This document shows, one piece after another, positions 27,208 through 35,354 of a stretch of 64,000 bases of DNA. Every line of letters begins with the position of its first letter. Position 1 is the stretch's first letter. The translations under genes and the position numbers were made by a program. The notes under the pieces were generated by a model, which worked only from the letters and a program-made list of their open reading frames with translations, had not been told where the DNA came from and searched no databases. Origin of the DNA: Duganella sp. BJB476 (GTDB lineage Bacteria > Pseudomonadota > Gammaproteobacteria > Burkholderiales > Burkholderiaceae_D); the NCBI RefSeq assembly GCF_003416895.1, contig NZ_QVIO01000006.1, positions 248,001-312,000 of the forward strand, written 5' to 3'.

Positions 27208-27540
27208 ATGAAAGAAATCAGCGATGAACGCAAGGCTGCCGAGGGCGAGGTCATGAAGATCTACAAGGAATCCTCGCCGGTCATCGAGACCCTGTTCGAA
27301 TGGGCCTACATCAACCACGTGGCATGGAGCGTGGCGGTGCTGGCGCTGGGCTTCATCGTCTGGCTGCTGATCGCGTTGAGCAATGCCGAGAACCAGCGCA
27401 ACGCGCTGATGACCAAGCAGTGCGCCGATCCCGTCTTCAAGGGGGAGCTCGACAAGAAGTGCCTGCGCACCGTGCACTCGCGCGAGCATTGGTGGGAGCA
27501 TGTCGGCTACGCGCTGACCCACGTCAGCCCGGAAAAATAA
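27208..27540 (+). CDS. Small single-pass membrane protein of unknown function
   Basis: The product is 110 residues with one membrane helix (about residues 36-57: HVAWSVAVLALGFIVWLLIALS) flanked by charged segments and two Cys (KQCADPVFKGELDKKCLRT) in the C-terminal part. AAGGAA is a good ribosome site. It is 8 nt after dsbA, so a disulfide in its C-terminal part formed by DsbA would make sense if that part is periplasmic. No family recognised. A terminator follows. Confidence 0.75.
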   Translation: MKEISDERKAAEGEVMKIYKESSPVIETLFEWAYINHVAWSVAVLALGFIVWLLIALSNAENQRNALMTKQCADPVFKGELDKKCLRTVHSREHWWEHVGYALTHVSPEK

Positions 27541-27550
27541 GCATGACACC

Positions 27551-27574
27551 AGCCCGCAGCAGCGGGCTTTTTTC
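27551..27574 (+). terminator. Rho-independent terminator of the dsbA operon
   Basis: AGCCCGC (27551-27557) pairs with GCGGGCT (27562-27568) across AGCA, followed by a T run to 27573. Confidence 0.9.
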
Positions 27575-27590
27575 TGTGACAAGGCATACG

Positions 27591-28337
27591 ATGAAACAAG
27601 TGATACTGGTCACCGGCAGCAGCCGGGGCATAGGCGCGGCGACGGCGCTGATGGCGAGCCGGCGCGGCTACGCGGTGTGCATCAACTACCTGCGCGACGC
27701 GCAGGCGGCCGCGCAGCTGCGCGCGCAGATCGTGGCCGAGGGCGGCGAGGCGATCGCCGTGCAGGCCGACGTCAGCGTGGAGGCCGACGTGCAGCGTTTG
27801 TTCGAGACCATCGACGAGGAACTGGGGCCGCTGACGGCGCTGGTCAACAACGTCGGCATCTTGGAGCAGCAGTGTCGTTTGACCGAGATGTCGGTGGAGC
27901 GCCTGCAGCGGGTGTTCACCACCAATGTGATCAGCTACTTCCTGTGCTGCAAAGAGGCGGTCAAGCGCATGTCGACCGCCGATGGCGGGCAGGGCGGCGG
28001 CATCGTCAACCTGTCGTCCGGCGCGGCCCGGCATGGGGCGCCGAATGTCTACATCGATTACGCCTCGTCCAAGGGCGCCATCGACGTGATGACGCTGGGC
28101 CTGTCGAAGGAAGTGGCGGCCGAAGGCATTCGCGTCAACTGCGTACGCCCGGGTATGATTTATACCGATATCCACGCCAGCGGCGGCGACCCTGGCCGCG
28201 TGGCGCGGCTGGAGTCCAACGTGCCGATGCTGCGCGGCGGCCAGCCGGAGGAAATCGCCGAGACGATCTTGTGGCTGCTCAGCCCACAATCGTCCTACGT
28301 CAGCGGCGCCATCATCGACGCCGCCGGCGCGCGCTAG
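27591..28337 (+). CDS. Short-chain dehydrogenase/reductase (glucose-1-dehydrogenase-like)
   Basis: The 248-residue classical SDR has the NAD(P) motif TGSSRGIG (residues 8-15), LVNNVG and the catalytic Ser (VNLSSGAA) and Tyr-Lys (YIDYASSKGA). Arg17-like residues after the motif suggest NADP preference, which is not certain. The substrate is unknown. Its last 26 nt overlap the 3' end of the convergent regulator gene. Confidence 0.9.
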   Translation: MKQVILVTGSSRGIGAATALMASRRGYAVCINYLRDAQAAAQLRAQIVAEGGEAIAVQADVSVEADVQRLFETIDEELGPLTALVNNVGILEQQCRLTEMSVERLQRVFTTNVISYFLCCKEAVKRMSTADGGQGGGIVNLSSGAARHGAPNVYIDYASSKGAIDVMTLGLSKEVAAEGIRVNCVRPGMIYTDIHASGGDPGRVARLESNVPMLRGGQPEEIAETILWLLSPQSSYVSGAIIDAAGAR

Positions 28338-29217
28338 TAAGCATCTTCATGGCGGTCGCGCTGGCGGGGCAGGCTCCTTGAAATTCGTGGGACTGATACA
28401 ACTGATCGGGGATGCGCTTCCGGGAAACCACGACGAACCCCAGGTTTGAAAAATAGGATGCTGCGGTAGTCGTCAGCAAATACAGGGTGGTGACGCCTAG
28501 CCCGGAAGCCTGTTCCGTCAAACACGTCAGCAATTGCCTGCCCCAGCCCTGGTCGCGCGATCCGGCTTTGACGACTACGGACCGCAGCAGCGCGTTGACG
28601 CCGTACACTTCGAGGCCGCCGGCGCATACGAGTTTGCCGTCGGACTCGCCGACCACAAACTGCGCCAGGTGTTCTTGCGCCCCGTCCTGCGGCAAACCTT
28701 CTTCCAGCAGCATGCGCTTGATCTGCGGCCAGTCGCGGCGGGTCGCCGGCCGCAAGGCCGTTGCACCGCACTCGGCCCGGTCGGTCGGCGCAAGCGTTAG
28801 AGCGTTCAGCAACAGTCGCAGCGACTCTTGCACTTGCGCGTGGTGGTCTTGGGATACCTGTGCCAGCAACTGCGCGGCGTGATCGTTCAACTGCTGTTCC
28901 AGCTGCCGGGCGCGGGTCCGGCCCGCCGGCGTCAGGGACAGCACGACGCTTCTGCGGTCCTGCTCACTGGCTTGTTTCGAGATGCAGCCCTCCGTCACCA
29001 GCGTATCGACGGCGCGGCTGATCCAGCCCTTGTCCAGGCCCAGCCGTTCAGCCAGCGCCTGCTGCGGCAACCCTTCCTCCCGCAACAATTCGGTCAGTAC
29101 ATGGCATTGCACGGTCGAGGCGCCGTCGCCACATTTGGCCTGCTTGCGCTGGTCGCGCACATACAGACGGACGATCTCACGTAGCAGCGTAGCGGCTGGA
29201 ACTGGCATATGCATCAT
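28312..29217 (-). CDS. MarR-family regulator fused to an ArsN2-like GNAT acetyltransferase
   Basis: The product is 301 residues from ATG 29217. The first 145 residues are a MarR winged helix (LTELLREEGLPQQALAERLG, KGWISRAVDTLVTEGCI, DRRSVVLSLTPAGR). Residues about 160-285 are a GNAT fold (LRPATRRDWPQIKRMLLEEG, LRSVVVKAGSRDQGWGRQLL, LYLLTTTAASYFSNLGFVVV) closest in pattern to ArsN2 acetyltransferases of arsenic-resistance loci. An in-frame ATG at 29247 is excluded because a good promoter (TTGACA, 17 nt, CATTAT) places the transcript start near 29232; starts at 29214 or 29208 remain possible. No arsenic genes lie nearby. It probably regulates itself through two palindromes at its promoter. Confidence 0.85.
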   Translation of the reverse strand: MMHMPVPAATLLREIVRLYVRDQRKQAKCGDGASTVQCHVLTELLREEGLPQQALAERLGLDKGWISRAVDTLVTEGCISKQASEQDRRSVVLSLTPAGRTRARQLEQQLNDHAAQLLAQVSQDHHAQVQESLRLLLNALTLAPTDRAECGATALRPATRRDWPQIKRMLLEEGLPQDGAQEHLAQFVVGESDGKLVCAGGLEVYGVNALLRSVVVKAGSRDQGWGRQLLTCLTEQASGLGVTTLYLLTTTAASYFSNLGFVVVSRKRIPDQLYQSHEFQGACPASATAMKMLTSARRRRR

Positions 29218-29276
29218 TTGGTTGTCAATCACAACCAAATAATGCATCCTTGAATTCTGGTTGTCAACGACAACTA
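29216..29276 (-). promoter_or_regulatory. Promoter and two palindromic operators of the MarR-GNAT gene
   Basis: On the minus strand -35 TTGACA (29267-29262), a 17-nt spacer and -10 CATTAT (29244-29239) give a transcription start near 29232. Operator 1, ATTTGGTTGT-caatc-ACAACCAAAT (29216-29240), has perfect 10-bp arms and covers the start point. Operator 2 (29259-29275) repeats the core GGTTGT-n5-ACAACT over the -35. Both fit autorepression by the MarR domain encoded just downstream. Confidence 0.75.
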
Positions 29277-29283
29277 AATATCC

Positions 29284-30144
29284 TTAGCCGTGGATCACCA
29301 CCGTGCAGGTGGTGCCGGCCACCAGTTCGAGCCCCTTCGGTTGCTGGTCGATGTGGATGCGCACCGGCACCCGCTGCGCCAGCCGCACCCAGTTGAAGGT
29401 CGGGTTGACGTCGGCCAGCAGCTCGCGGCCGGTGTTGGCGTCGCGGTCGGTGATGCCGTGGGCGATGCTCTCGATATGGCCTTGCAGCTGGGCCGCGCCG
29501 CTCATCAGGTGCACTTCGACGGCGTCGTTCACCTTCAGCAGCGGCAGCTTGGTCTCCTCGAAATAGCCGACCACATAGAACGAGGCGCTGTTGATCATCG
29601 CCAGCTTGGCCGCGCCGACGGCGGCGAAGTCGCCCGCGTGCACGTTCAGGTTGGTGACATAGCCGGTGACGGGCGCGCGCACCACCGTGCGTTCCAGGTT
29701 CAGCTCCGCCAGGTTGCGCGCCGCCAGCGCGGCCTGGTACTGCGCCGCCGCCGTGCCGACTGCGAATTCCGCCGTCTCTTTGCTCTCGGCCGAGATGATG
29801 GAATTGTCCAGCCCCGCGCGGCGATTGGCTTCCTTGCTGCGCCGGCCTTTCTCCACCTGCTGCGACGCCAGCACGGCGTTGGCCTGCACCAGCGCGCTCT
29901 GGTAGCGGGCCTTGTCGACCACGAACAGCACGTCGCCCTGCTTGACCAGCTGGTTATCGCGCACCATCACGTCGGTGACGGTGCCGGCGACGTCGGCGCT
30001 GATGGTGACCACATCGGCCTTGATGCGGCCATCGCGGGTCCAGGCGGATTCCATGTAGTGGTCCCAGGCCGAGCGTCCCATCCACAGGGCGGCGGCCAGC
30101 AGCAGCATGGTCAGGAAAAAGCGGAAGATTTTGGATGCACTCAC
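29284..30144 (-). CDS. HlyD/EmrA-type periplasmic adaptor (AaeA-like) of an efflux system
   Basis: The 286-residue membrane-fusion protein has one N-terminal anchor helix (FFLTMLLLAAALWMGRSAW), a biotinyl-lipoyl half (VTISADVAGTVTDVMVRDNQ), a helical hairpin and a second lipoyl half (RTVVRAPVTGYVTNLNVHAGD). It would link the inner-membrane FUSC pump to the outer-membrane factor encoded upstream. It is the last gene of the run, 25 nt after the DUF1656 gene. By analogy with AaeAB it may export aromatic carboxylic acids; the substrate is inferred. Confidence 0.9.
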   Translation of the reverse strand: MSASKIFRFFLTMLLLAAALWMGRSAWDHYMESAWTRDGRIKADVVTISADVAGTVTDVMVRDNQLVKQGDVLFVVDKARYQSALVQANAVLASQQVEKGRRSKEANRRAGLDNSIISAESKETAEFAVGTAAAQYQAALAARNLAELNLERTVVRAPVTGYVTNLNVHAGDFAAVGAAKLAMINSASFYVVGYFEETKLPLLKVNDAVEVHLMSGAAQLQGHIESIAHGITDRDANTGRELLADVNPTFNWVRLAQRVPVRIHIDQQPKGLELVAGTTCTVVIHG

Positions 30145-30169
30145 GGCGGGCTTTCTGATTGAGTTGAAT

Positions 30170-30370
30170 TTATTTGTACAGTGTGACCAGCAGGGCGCTG
30201 AAGATGCAGACGAACAGGCACAGACGCACCAGCGCCGGATGCCAGCTGCGGCGGTAGGCGCCGAGGTGGCTCAAGGCGCTGTCGAGCGCCACTTGCAGCA
30301 CCAGGCTGACGAGGAACAGCGGCAGCACGCCGGGCAGCAGTACGCCGAAAAAGTCGATCTCACGCGGCAT
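30170..30370 (-). CDS. DUF1656 small membrane protein (AaeX-like)
   Basis: The product is 66 residues with two hydrophobic segments (FFGVLLPGVLPLFLVSLVLQ and LVRLCLFVCIFSALLVTLY), matching DUF1656/AaeX proteins that always travel with FUSC pumps. Its start overlaps the end of the FUSC gene by 11 nt, so translation is coupled. Its role in the pump is not known. Confidence 0.88.
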   Translation of the reverse strand: MPREIDFFGVLLPGVLPLFLVSLVLQVALDSALSHLGAYRRSWHPALVRLCLFVCIFSALLVTLYK

Positions 30371-32519
30371 GGCCGGTTACTCCTGTAGTGATCTGGTCCA
30401 GCAGGGACGTGTAAATGGAATGCAGGTCGGTCAGCGCGGTGTGCAGGCGCAGCTGGCGTTCCGGCGTGGCCGAGGGCAGGGCGGCGCGCACGCTGGCGCC
30501 GGCGTCCAGTATCGATTGCAGCGCCGTCTCGCCGCTGGCGCGCGCCGGCGCCCGCAGGTAGGCGGCCAGCTGGCGCACCACCAGCTTCAGCGCCACCGGC
30601 ACCGGGCCTGGCTGCGAGCTGGCGATCAGCTGGCGCAGCTCGATCACGGCGTGGCCCAGCTCCAGCAAGGTCAGTCCCTGGCGCACCACGGCGCGCGCGG
30701 CTTCGTTGGGCGCCGGGCCGGAGGCTGCGTTCAGTTGGCTGAGCAGGTCGCGCACGCGGTTGTCGAAGCGCCGCTTCAGCCGGTACAGCGACGCGCTGCA
30801 GGCGCCCTGCGCCTCGCGCCACAGGGCGGCGGCCACATGGTCCTTCTGGCCCATCGTGTGTTCCGGCAGGACCAGCTTGAACATCAGGTAGGCCACCGCC
30901 ACGCCCATCGTCAGCGACAGTTCGCTGCTCATGAAGCTCTCCACGTCGTAGTGCATCAAGTTGGTCGGCACCACCAGCGTGGCGCAGAACATGCAGATGC
31001 CGATGCCCACGCCGGCCCAGCGCGGGCTGGTCATCAGATAGCTGCCAAGCACGAAGATCGGCAGGGCGGCGATGATCAGTGTCGGGAAGTCGTTGGCGCG
31101 GGCGACCAGGAAGAATTCGGTGGCGAAGGCCAGCGGCGTCGCCACCAGGAAGCCGATCAGCACCTGCTGCACCATGGCGGTCGGACGCGGCGACGACGAG
31201 GCCAGCGCGCAGAAAATGGTCGCCATCAAAATGGCGTTGCCGAGAAAGGGCCAGGCCAGCCAGTACCAGACGCCGGCCGTCAGCAGCAGCGTGGCGCCGG
31301 CGCGGAAGCCGCTGGCGGCGATGATGGCCGGCGGCGTCTTCGGCGTGTAGGCGCCGGGATCGCTGACCTGCTGCTGCTTTTCCTGCGCCAGGCCGTGATA
31401 CAAGCCGGTGAAGGCTTCCATGTCGCGCACGTAGCGTTCCAGCAGTTCCACCGCCGTGTCGAAGTCGATCTGCTGCGCGCGTTCGAGCGGCGCGGTCGTT
31501 GTCCCTGCTGCTGCCGCCAGTTGGGCGCGGGCGGCGCCGATGTCGCTTGCCAGGCCGGCGCGCATCTGCGCCATGCGTGCCGCCGTCAGCTCGTCGCCCA
31601 TGGCTTGCGCCAGATGCGCGTGCATCGGCTCGACCAGTTCCAGCACCGGCTGCGCATGCGCCGTAGCCGCGCCGCGCAGGCGGTGGATCAGGCGGTGCAG
31701 CGTGTAGAAGGTGGTCAGCACCGTCATGAAGGCGGCGTTGAAGGCATGCAGCTGGCGCGTATGCGAGCGAGGATGGTCGGCCTCGAAGAAGGCGGCGGCG
31801 CGGCCCGACTCCAGCGCGGCGATGTCGGCGGCGAACTTCAGGTGGCTGAGTTCCGTCTCGGCCGGCGTCAGGCGCTGCTCCAGCACCTGCGTGCAGAAGG
31901 TGATGAAGCTGGCATAGCGCGCCTGCACGGTGCGCATCACGGCGCGCGAATGGCGGCGCGGGAAGACCACATCGTGCACCACGGCGGCGCAGATGATGCC
32001 CAGTCCGACCTCGGTCACGCGCGTGACGGCCAGCGTGAACACGCGGTCCGGCGCGTCGATGGCGGGGACGGCGATCATGCAGGCGGTGTAGCCGGCCAGG
32101 ACGAAGCTGTACGATTGCTGGTTGCGGTGCATGGCGGCGCCGCCGGTGCACAGGGCGATCCACACCGCCACGCCGATGAACAGCAGCGGCGGCGATTGCG
32201 GGAACAGCGCCACCAGCAGCAGCGATGCCGAGCAGCCGACCAGCGTGCCGAGAAAACGGTAGAAAGCCTTTTCCAGCACCATGCCGCTGCTGGGCAGGGC
32301 CAGGATCACGGTGGTGGCGAGTGCGGTGTAGGGGGCGTCGAGGCCGAGGCGGAAGGCCAGCCACAGCGCGGAGAAGGACGCCAGCATGGTCTTGGCGACG
32401 AACACCCAGCGCTCGCCCTCGGTGTTGAACCAGCCGGCGGTCTGCGCCGCCAGCCAGCGCAACGCTCCCCTTGCCGCGCTTGGGTCCTGGGGGGGAGTGG
32501 CGGCTTGGGGAGGGTTCAT
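30360..32519 (-). CDS. FUSC-family inner-membrane efflux pump (AaeB-like)
   Basis: The 719-residue protein has two blocks of membrane helices (about residues 35-175 and 385-530) separated by a long cytosolic helical region, the standard duplicated FUSC plan. Motifs include LASFSALWLAFRLGLDAPY and LTAGVWYWLAWPFLGNAILMA. It should be the energy-coupled pump of a tripartite system with the HlyD adaptor, DUF1656 and the NodT-type channel. It starts 14 nt after the MarR gene. Confidence 0.92.
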   Translation of the reverse strand: MNPPQAATPPQDPSAARGALRWLAAQTAGWFNTEGERWVFVAKTMLASFSALWLAFRLGLDAPYTALATTVILALPSSGMVLEKAFYRFLGTLVGCSASLLLVALFPQSPPLLFIGVAVWIALCTGGAAMHRNQQSYSFVLAGYTACMIAVPAIDAPDRVFTLAVTRVTEVGLGIICAAVVHDVVFPRRHSRAVMRTVQARYASFITFCTQVLEQRLTPAETELSHLKFAADIAALESGRAAAFFEADHPRSHTRQLHAFNAAFMTVLTTFYTLHRLIHRLRGAATAHAQPVLELVEPMHAHLAQAMGDELTAARMAQMRAGLASDIGAARAQLAAAAGTTTAPLERAQQIDFDTAVELLERYVRDMEAFTGLYHGLAQEKQQQVSDPGAYTPKTPPAIIAASGFRAGATLLLTAGVWYWLAWPFLGNAILMATIFCALASSSPRPTAMVQQVLIGFLVATPLAFATEFFLVARANDFPTLIIAALPIFVLGSYLMTSPRWAGVGIGICMFCATLVVPTNLMHYDVESFMSSELSLTMGVAVAYLMFKLVLPEHTMGQKDHVAAALWREAQGACSASLYRLKRRFDNRVRDLLSQLNAASGPAPNEAARAVVRQGLTLLELGHAVIELRQLIASSQPGPVPVALKLVVRQLAAYLRAPARASGETALQSILDAGASVRAALPSATPERQLRLHTALTDLHSIYTSLLDQITTGVTGHAA

Positions 32520-32533
32520 GGCGTCAGTTCAGG

Positions 32534-33031
32534 CTATGTCAATGCTTCGAGATTATCCAGCTGCCTTTTCAGCAGCGCTTCAAGTACTTTAACTTCTTCG
32601 GCCGTATAGCCGTCGTAGGCGCGGGTGGTGGTCGCCCAGACTTCCGGCAGCACCTTGGCGGCCAGCTCGCGGCCGGCGTCGGTCAGCGTGATCATCACGC
32701 AGCGGCGGTCGCCGGGGCGGTTGCCGCGCGAGATCAGGCCTTGCGATTCCAGGTCGTTGCACACCCGCGTCAGATTGGCCGGCTTTTCCATGCAGGCCTC
32801 GCCCAGCGTGGATGCCGTCGATGTCTCGTCGTCCGAGCCGTATAGCACGGCCAACACCATGTAGCTGGCGTCGACCAGTTCATATTTGCGCAGCGCCGCG
32901 TTGCTCAGGTCTTTCATCCTTTTCTGGATGTGGTAAGTCATACGCAAGACGCGCATCAAATCCTCGGGGAACTCCGGCATTCGGGCATGGATGTTTTTCA
33001 GGCGTTTTTTAGTCGCTTCAAAACTGCTCAT
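32534..33031 (-). CDS. MarR-family transcriptional regulator of the efflux operon
   Basis: The 165-residue regulator has a winged helix (about residues 50-125: STASTLGEACMEKPANLTRV, NDLESQGLISRGNRPGDRRC, MITLTDAGRELAAK). Relatives respond to phenolic or aromatic ligands and repress their own efflux operon. Its position inside the operon, between the outer-membrane factor and the pump, supports that role. A candidate operator lies at the operon promoter (34937-34951). Confidence 0.9.
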   Translation of the reverse strand: MSSFEATKKRLKNIHARMPEFPEDLMRVLRMTYHIQKRMKDLSNAALRKYELVDASYMVLAVLYGSDDETSTASTLGEACMEKPANLTRVCNDLESQGLISRGNRPGDRRCVMITLTDAGRELAAKVLPEVWATTTRAYDGYTAEEVKVLEALLKRQLDNLEALT

Positions 33032-33082
33032 TGCCTGCTCCTCACACTGTTTTTCAAAGGCTTTGATTGTACTATCTAAGCA

Positions 33083-34525
33083 TCATGGCAATTCCAGTTT
33101 TATGCCGCCACCCAGCGCGGTCATCAACAATGTGTAGTTATCTAGTTGTTTGCTAGCCACTTGCGCCATCTGCTGTTCTTCGTTCAATAGCGTCAACTGC
33201 GCGTTAATCACGTTCAGCGCGTCGGTCATGCCGGCGCGGTAGGCGCGTTCGGCCAGCTCCTGCTGGCGGCGGGCCGAGGCCAGGGCGCGCTGCGCCAGCC
33301 TGTCCTGCTGCCGGACCGACTCGATGCGCACCACCGCGTTGGCCACGTCGGCCATCGCCTGCACCACGGCGGCGTTGTACTGCTCGACCGCGCCGTCATA
33401 GAGGGCGGTCTGGTTGCCGAGTTGACTGCGCAGTCGGCCGCCTTCGAAGATCGGCAGGCTGATGGCCGGCGTCACGCCGCGCATGCTGGAGTTAGCGTCC
33501 AGGAAGTGCGTGAATCCCAGCGACTGGAAGCCGACGAACGCCGCCAGGTTGATGTTCGGGTAAAAATCGGCCTTGGCGCCGGCGACGCGCGCGCTGGCCG
33601 CTTCGATGCGCCAGCGCTGGGCCGCGATGTCGGGCCGGTGGCCGACCAGTTCCGCCGGCAGCGAGGCCGGCACCGCGTCGCCATGGCCGGCGTCGAGGGC
33701 CAGCATCGGCCGGGCGATCGCATCGCCGTCGCCCGGTCCTTTGCCGATCAGTGCCGCCAGCTGGTTGCGCAGCAGGGCGATCGATTCTCCGATCTGCTCA
33801 TGCTCGCGCCGTCCGGCCGGCAGCGTGGTTTCTATGCTCGCGACTTCGAGCTCGCTGGCCAGGCCCGCGGCCCGGCGCTTGCGCGTGATCTCCAGGATGC
33901 GCTGGCGCTGCGCCAGGTTCTGCGCCACGCTGTCCTGTAGCGTGTATTCCAGCGACAGCTGGATGTAGCTGCGCACGATGGCCGATTCCAGCGTCAGCCG
34001 CGCCATTTGCGATTCGGCCGACGCCATGTGCACCTCGTCCAGCGCGGCGGCCAGCGCATCGCGGTTGCGGCCCCACAGATCGAGGTCGTAGGAGCCGGAC
34101 AGCGCGGCCGTGTTCTTCCACGCGTAGTTGCCGGCCAATGGAGCGGGCACGGTGCTGTGCGCGGAATACAGTTCGCGGTCGGCGCTGGCGGAGGCGCTCA
34201 CCTGCGGCAGCGTGCCGGCCTTGGCGACGCCGGCCAGCGACTCGGCCTGGCGCACGCGCGCCTGGGTGGCGCGCAGTGTCGGGTTGTCGGCCAGCGCGGC
34301 GGCCACCAGTTGGTTCAGCTGCGCGTCATGCAGCGCTTCCCACCATTGCTGCTCGGGCCAGGCGACATTCGCGCTGGCGGCGGCGATGGCTTTGCCGGGA
34401 TTCAGTTCGGCCGGTTTCAGCGCGACCGCCTGCGGCTTGATCTTGCCCATGTCGGCGCAACCGGCCAGCACCGCCAGCACGCAGGCTGCGAGGGCGAAGG
34501 ACTGGACGGCGCGTGGCGATTTCAT
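33083..34525 (-). CDS. NodT-family outer-membrane efflux lipoprotein
   Basis: The 480-residue protein starts at ATG 34525 (GGAAG upstream) with a lipoprotein signal (AACVLAVLAGCAD; lipidated Cys about residue 23). It has the two TolC-like repeats (SYDLDLWGRNRDALAAALDE in the first half). It forms the outer-membrane channel of the tripartite exporter. The start is 15 nt after the DUF4148 gene, so both share a transcript. The C-terminus is close to 50 nt before the MarR gene. Confidence 0.92.
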   Translation of the reverse strand: MKSPRAVQSFALAACVLAVLAGCADMGKIKPQAVALKPAELNPGKAIAAASANVAWPEQQWWEALHDAQLNQLVAAALADNPTLRATQARVRQAESLAGVAKAGTLPQVSASASADRELYSAHSTVPAPLAGNYAWKNTAALSGSYDLDLWGRNRDALAAALDEVHMASAESQMARLTLESAIVRSYIQLSLEYTLQDSVAQNLAQRQRILEITRKRRAAGLASELEVASIETTLPAGRREHEQIGESIALLRNQLAALIGKGPGDGDAIARPMLALDAGHGDAVPASLPAELVGHRPDIAAQRWRIEAASARVAGAKADFYPNINLAAFVGFQSLGFTHFLDANSSMRGVTPAISLPIFEGGRLRSQLGNQTALYDGAVEQYNAAVVQAMADVANAVVRIESVRQQDRLAQRALASARRQQELAERAYRAGMTDALNVINAQLTLLNEEQQMAQVASKQLDNYTLLMTALGGGIKLELP

Positions 34526-34540
34526 GGGGCTGGCTTCCAA

Positions 34541-34861
34541 TTACTTGACGAAGTGTTTCTTGGTCTGGGCGACATCCATGTCGGCTTCGGTCTCGATCAG
34601 CGTGCCGTTCTTGCGCGCTTCGAGGAACTCGGCCTGCACCTGGGCGCGGGTCAGGCCGGCCGGTTGGGCTTTGGTGGCGGTCGCCAGCGCGCCGTTGGCG
34701 ACGGCGGTTTGCGCGGCGGTGGTGGTGGCGGCGGAAGTGGTGGTGGCCGCAGCCGGCGCGGTGGTCTGCGCAAACGCGTTGGTGACGGTGGTGGCCGTGG
34801 CGGCGATAGCAAATGCGGCGGTAGCGGCGGCGGTGATCAGGTTTTTAGTCGTGATACTCAT
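34541..34861 (-). CDS. DUF4148 small exported protein, first gene of the efflux operon
   Basis: The product is 106 residues: a signal peptide (ITAAATAAFAIAATATTV, cleavage near NAFAQ), an Ala/Thr-rich low-complexity stretch (residues 35-60) and the DUF4148 motif LTRAQVQAEFLEARKNGTL at 68-86. DUF4148 proteins are frequent, uncharacterised periplasmic proteins of Burkholderiales. CAAGGAGAAG precedes the start. A consensus promoter sits 36 nt upstream, and no terminator separates it from the outer-membrane factor gene. Confidence 0.85.
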   Translation of the reverse strand: MSITTKNLITAAATAAFAIAATATTVTNAFAQTTAPAAATTTSAATTTAAQTAVANGALATATKAQPAGLTRAQVQAEFLEARKNGTLIETEADMDVAQTKKHFVK

Positions 34862-34896
34862 GGTGCTTCTCCTTGGTTGGGCTGCGGTATGAGTTA

Positions 34897-34951
34897 ACTA
34901 TAGAGATGAATAATACATTTGTAAAGTAAAAAATTCCTATCGGCACGATAG
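34897..34951 (-). promoter_or_regulatory. Promoter and palindromic operator of the efflux operon
   Basis: On the minus strand -35 TTTACA (34925-34920), exactly 17 nt of spacer and -10 TATAGT (34902-34897) form a strong sigma70 promoter. Just upstream of the -35 lies CTATCG-GCA-CGATAG (34937-34951, perfect 6-bp arms), a plausible site for the MarR regulator of the operon. Confidence 0.75.
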
Positions 34952-35027
34952 CTTTTATGCGCGGACACGCACGGAACGGCCACGGCGACGGTGGTCAAAT
35001 GGGGGTTTTCACAGGGAGGAGCAGATC

Positions 35028-35351
35028 ATGTCTGACAGTACCTTGGACCCGGACAACATACCGGTAGGCACCGACCGCACGCTGGGGCGCGGCCATGGAA
35101 CGCGGGCGCTGGGCCCTAGCGACAATTCCGACAGCGGCAGCGACGTCCCCGGCGAGCCGGACATCGGCCTCGATAGCGACACCGACGCCGAAGGCACCGG
35201 CGAGCGCGCCGGCGTGGACATCGAATCGCTGCCGCCCGATACCGACATCGGCTTCGATCACATCGAGACGATACCGGTGGTGGACGGCGCCTTCCACGAC
35301 GCCGCGCCGGACGAACGCCCGGAGCGGCGCGACTGGTCGCGGACTAACTAG
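35028..35351 (+). CDS. Small acidic, probably disordered protein of unknown function
   Basis: The product is 107 residues rich in Asp, Glu, Gly and Pro, with DSDTDAEGTGER- and PDTDIGFDHIET-like stretches and almost no hydrophobic core, so it is likely disordered. An excellent ribosome site (GGGAGGAG) and codon use like the neighbours support a real gene. It is divergent from the efflux operon and convergent (3 nt) with the aldo/keto reductase gene. No family recognised. Confidence 0.65.
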   Translation: MSDSTLDPDNIPVGTDRTLGRGHGTRALGPSDNSDSGSDVPGEPDIGLDSDTDAEGTGERAGVDIESLPPDTDIGFDHIETIPVVDGAFHDAAPDERPERRDWSRTN

Positions 35352-35354
35352 GCC

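Noticed and set aside
30369-32609. A 746-residue plus-strand frame opposite the FUSC gene
   Set aside because: Low-complexity Gln/His/Arg/Gly shadow; the minus strand carries the conserved pump.
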